In this document: piece after piece, positions 63,962 to 64,000 of the stretch
Numbering within the stretch: position 1 is the stretch's first letter
Layout: every line of letters starts with the position of its first letter
Source of the DNA: Duncaniella dubosii
GTDB taxonomy: Bacteria; Bacteroidota; Bacteroidia; Bacteroidales; Muribaculaceae
Direction of reading: 5' to 3'
Length of the DNA: 64,000 bases
Assembly (NCBI RefSeq): GCF_004803915.1
Contig: NZ_CP039396.1
Span: 62,001 to 126,000, forward strand
The notes under the pieces: model-generated
Databases searched by the model: none
Told to the model about the DNA's origin: nothing
What the model saw: only the letters and a program-made list of their open reading frames with translations
Program-made: the position numbers and the translations under genes

Positions 63962-64000
63962 TCAGCGTGCGAGAGGAAGCCATACACTCATTTCAGACTT
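63962..64000 (-). CDS. C-terminal end of a probable GH127 enzyme
   Basis: Entering from the right edge on the minus strand, one frame reads KSEMSVWLPLAR and stops at 63962, 47 bases before the GH141 start. GH127 (DUF1680) proteins typically end in YYAWANRG-EMxVWL or close variants, which this tail fits. In B. thetaiotaomicron the gene next to GH141 is BT1003, a GH127 enzyme acting on aceric acid in side chain B. Only 12 residues are visible, so this rests on motif and position. Confidence 0.4.
   Translation of the reverse strand, partial: KSEMSVWLPLAR

Overview
The window comes from a Bacteroidota genome of the order Bacteroidales, possibly a gut Muribaculaceae-type organism (family-level placement is inference). 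The signs are Bacteroidales promoters (TTTG, exactly 20 bases, TANNTTTG, seen four times), the type 1B PyrK-PyrD pair, a eukaryote-like GH13 branching enzyme, lipoproteins with Bacteroidales-style lipoboxes, and long operons of secreted glycosidases. There is no rRNA, CRISPR array or insertion sequence.

Region 1 (1-18.1 kb) is mostly housekeeping, on the plus strand. It holds the tail of a PH-like membrane protein, pyrK-pyrD, two small lipoproteins, a SUI1/eIF1-like factor and an AddA-like helicase-nuclease. Next come a TonB-receptor-like outer membrane protein on the minus strand and, divergent from it, a histidine kinase and response regulator. The gap between them carries four CTTA repeats spaced 10-11 bases apart. 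Then follow tRNA-Ser(GCT), a solitary GH28 pectinase behind nested inverted repeats, an SNF-family Na+ symporter, glgB and a YhcH-family protein. A perfect bidirectional terminator at 18.05 kb closes the region.

Region 2 (18.1-64 kb) is almost entirely minus strand. It is a very large enzyme locus for the pectic polysaccharide rhamnogalacturonan II (RG-II), in two co-oriented operons. Operon B (34.65 down to 18.1 kb, behind a textbook promoter) encodes GH95, GH140 (apiosidase), a GH78/GH33-like fusion, a GH43-like lipoprotein, a GH143/GH142 fusion, GH78 and an STN-alpha/beta-hydrolase esterase. Operon A (entering from beyond 64 kb, ending at 35.36 kb) encodes the last residues of a probable GH127, then GH141, GH78, GH138, a GH137/GH2 fusion, two GH2, GH106, an SGNH esterase, a DUF5703-type enzyme (candidate GH139), another GH2 and PL1. 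As I recall the locus, the order matches the characterised Bacteroides thetaiotaomicron RG-II genes (BT0983-BT1003 and BT1010-BT1023). Together the enzymes could strip side chains A-D and cut the galacturonan backbone. No SusC/SusD pair or hybrid two-component regulator lies in the window.

Five genes (helicase, symporter, one GH78, PL1, one GH2) are interrupted by seven frameshifts. Every one is repaired by adding a single base to a short homopolymer. That pattern points to systematic base-calling errors in the assembly rather than gene decay, and the annotation below treats these genes as single loci.
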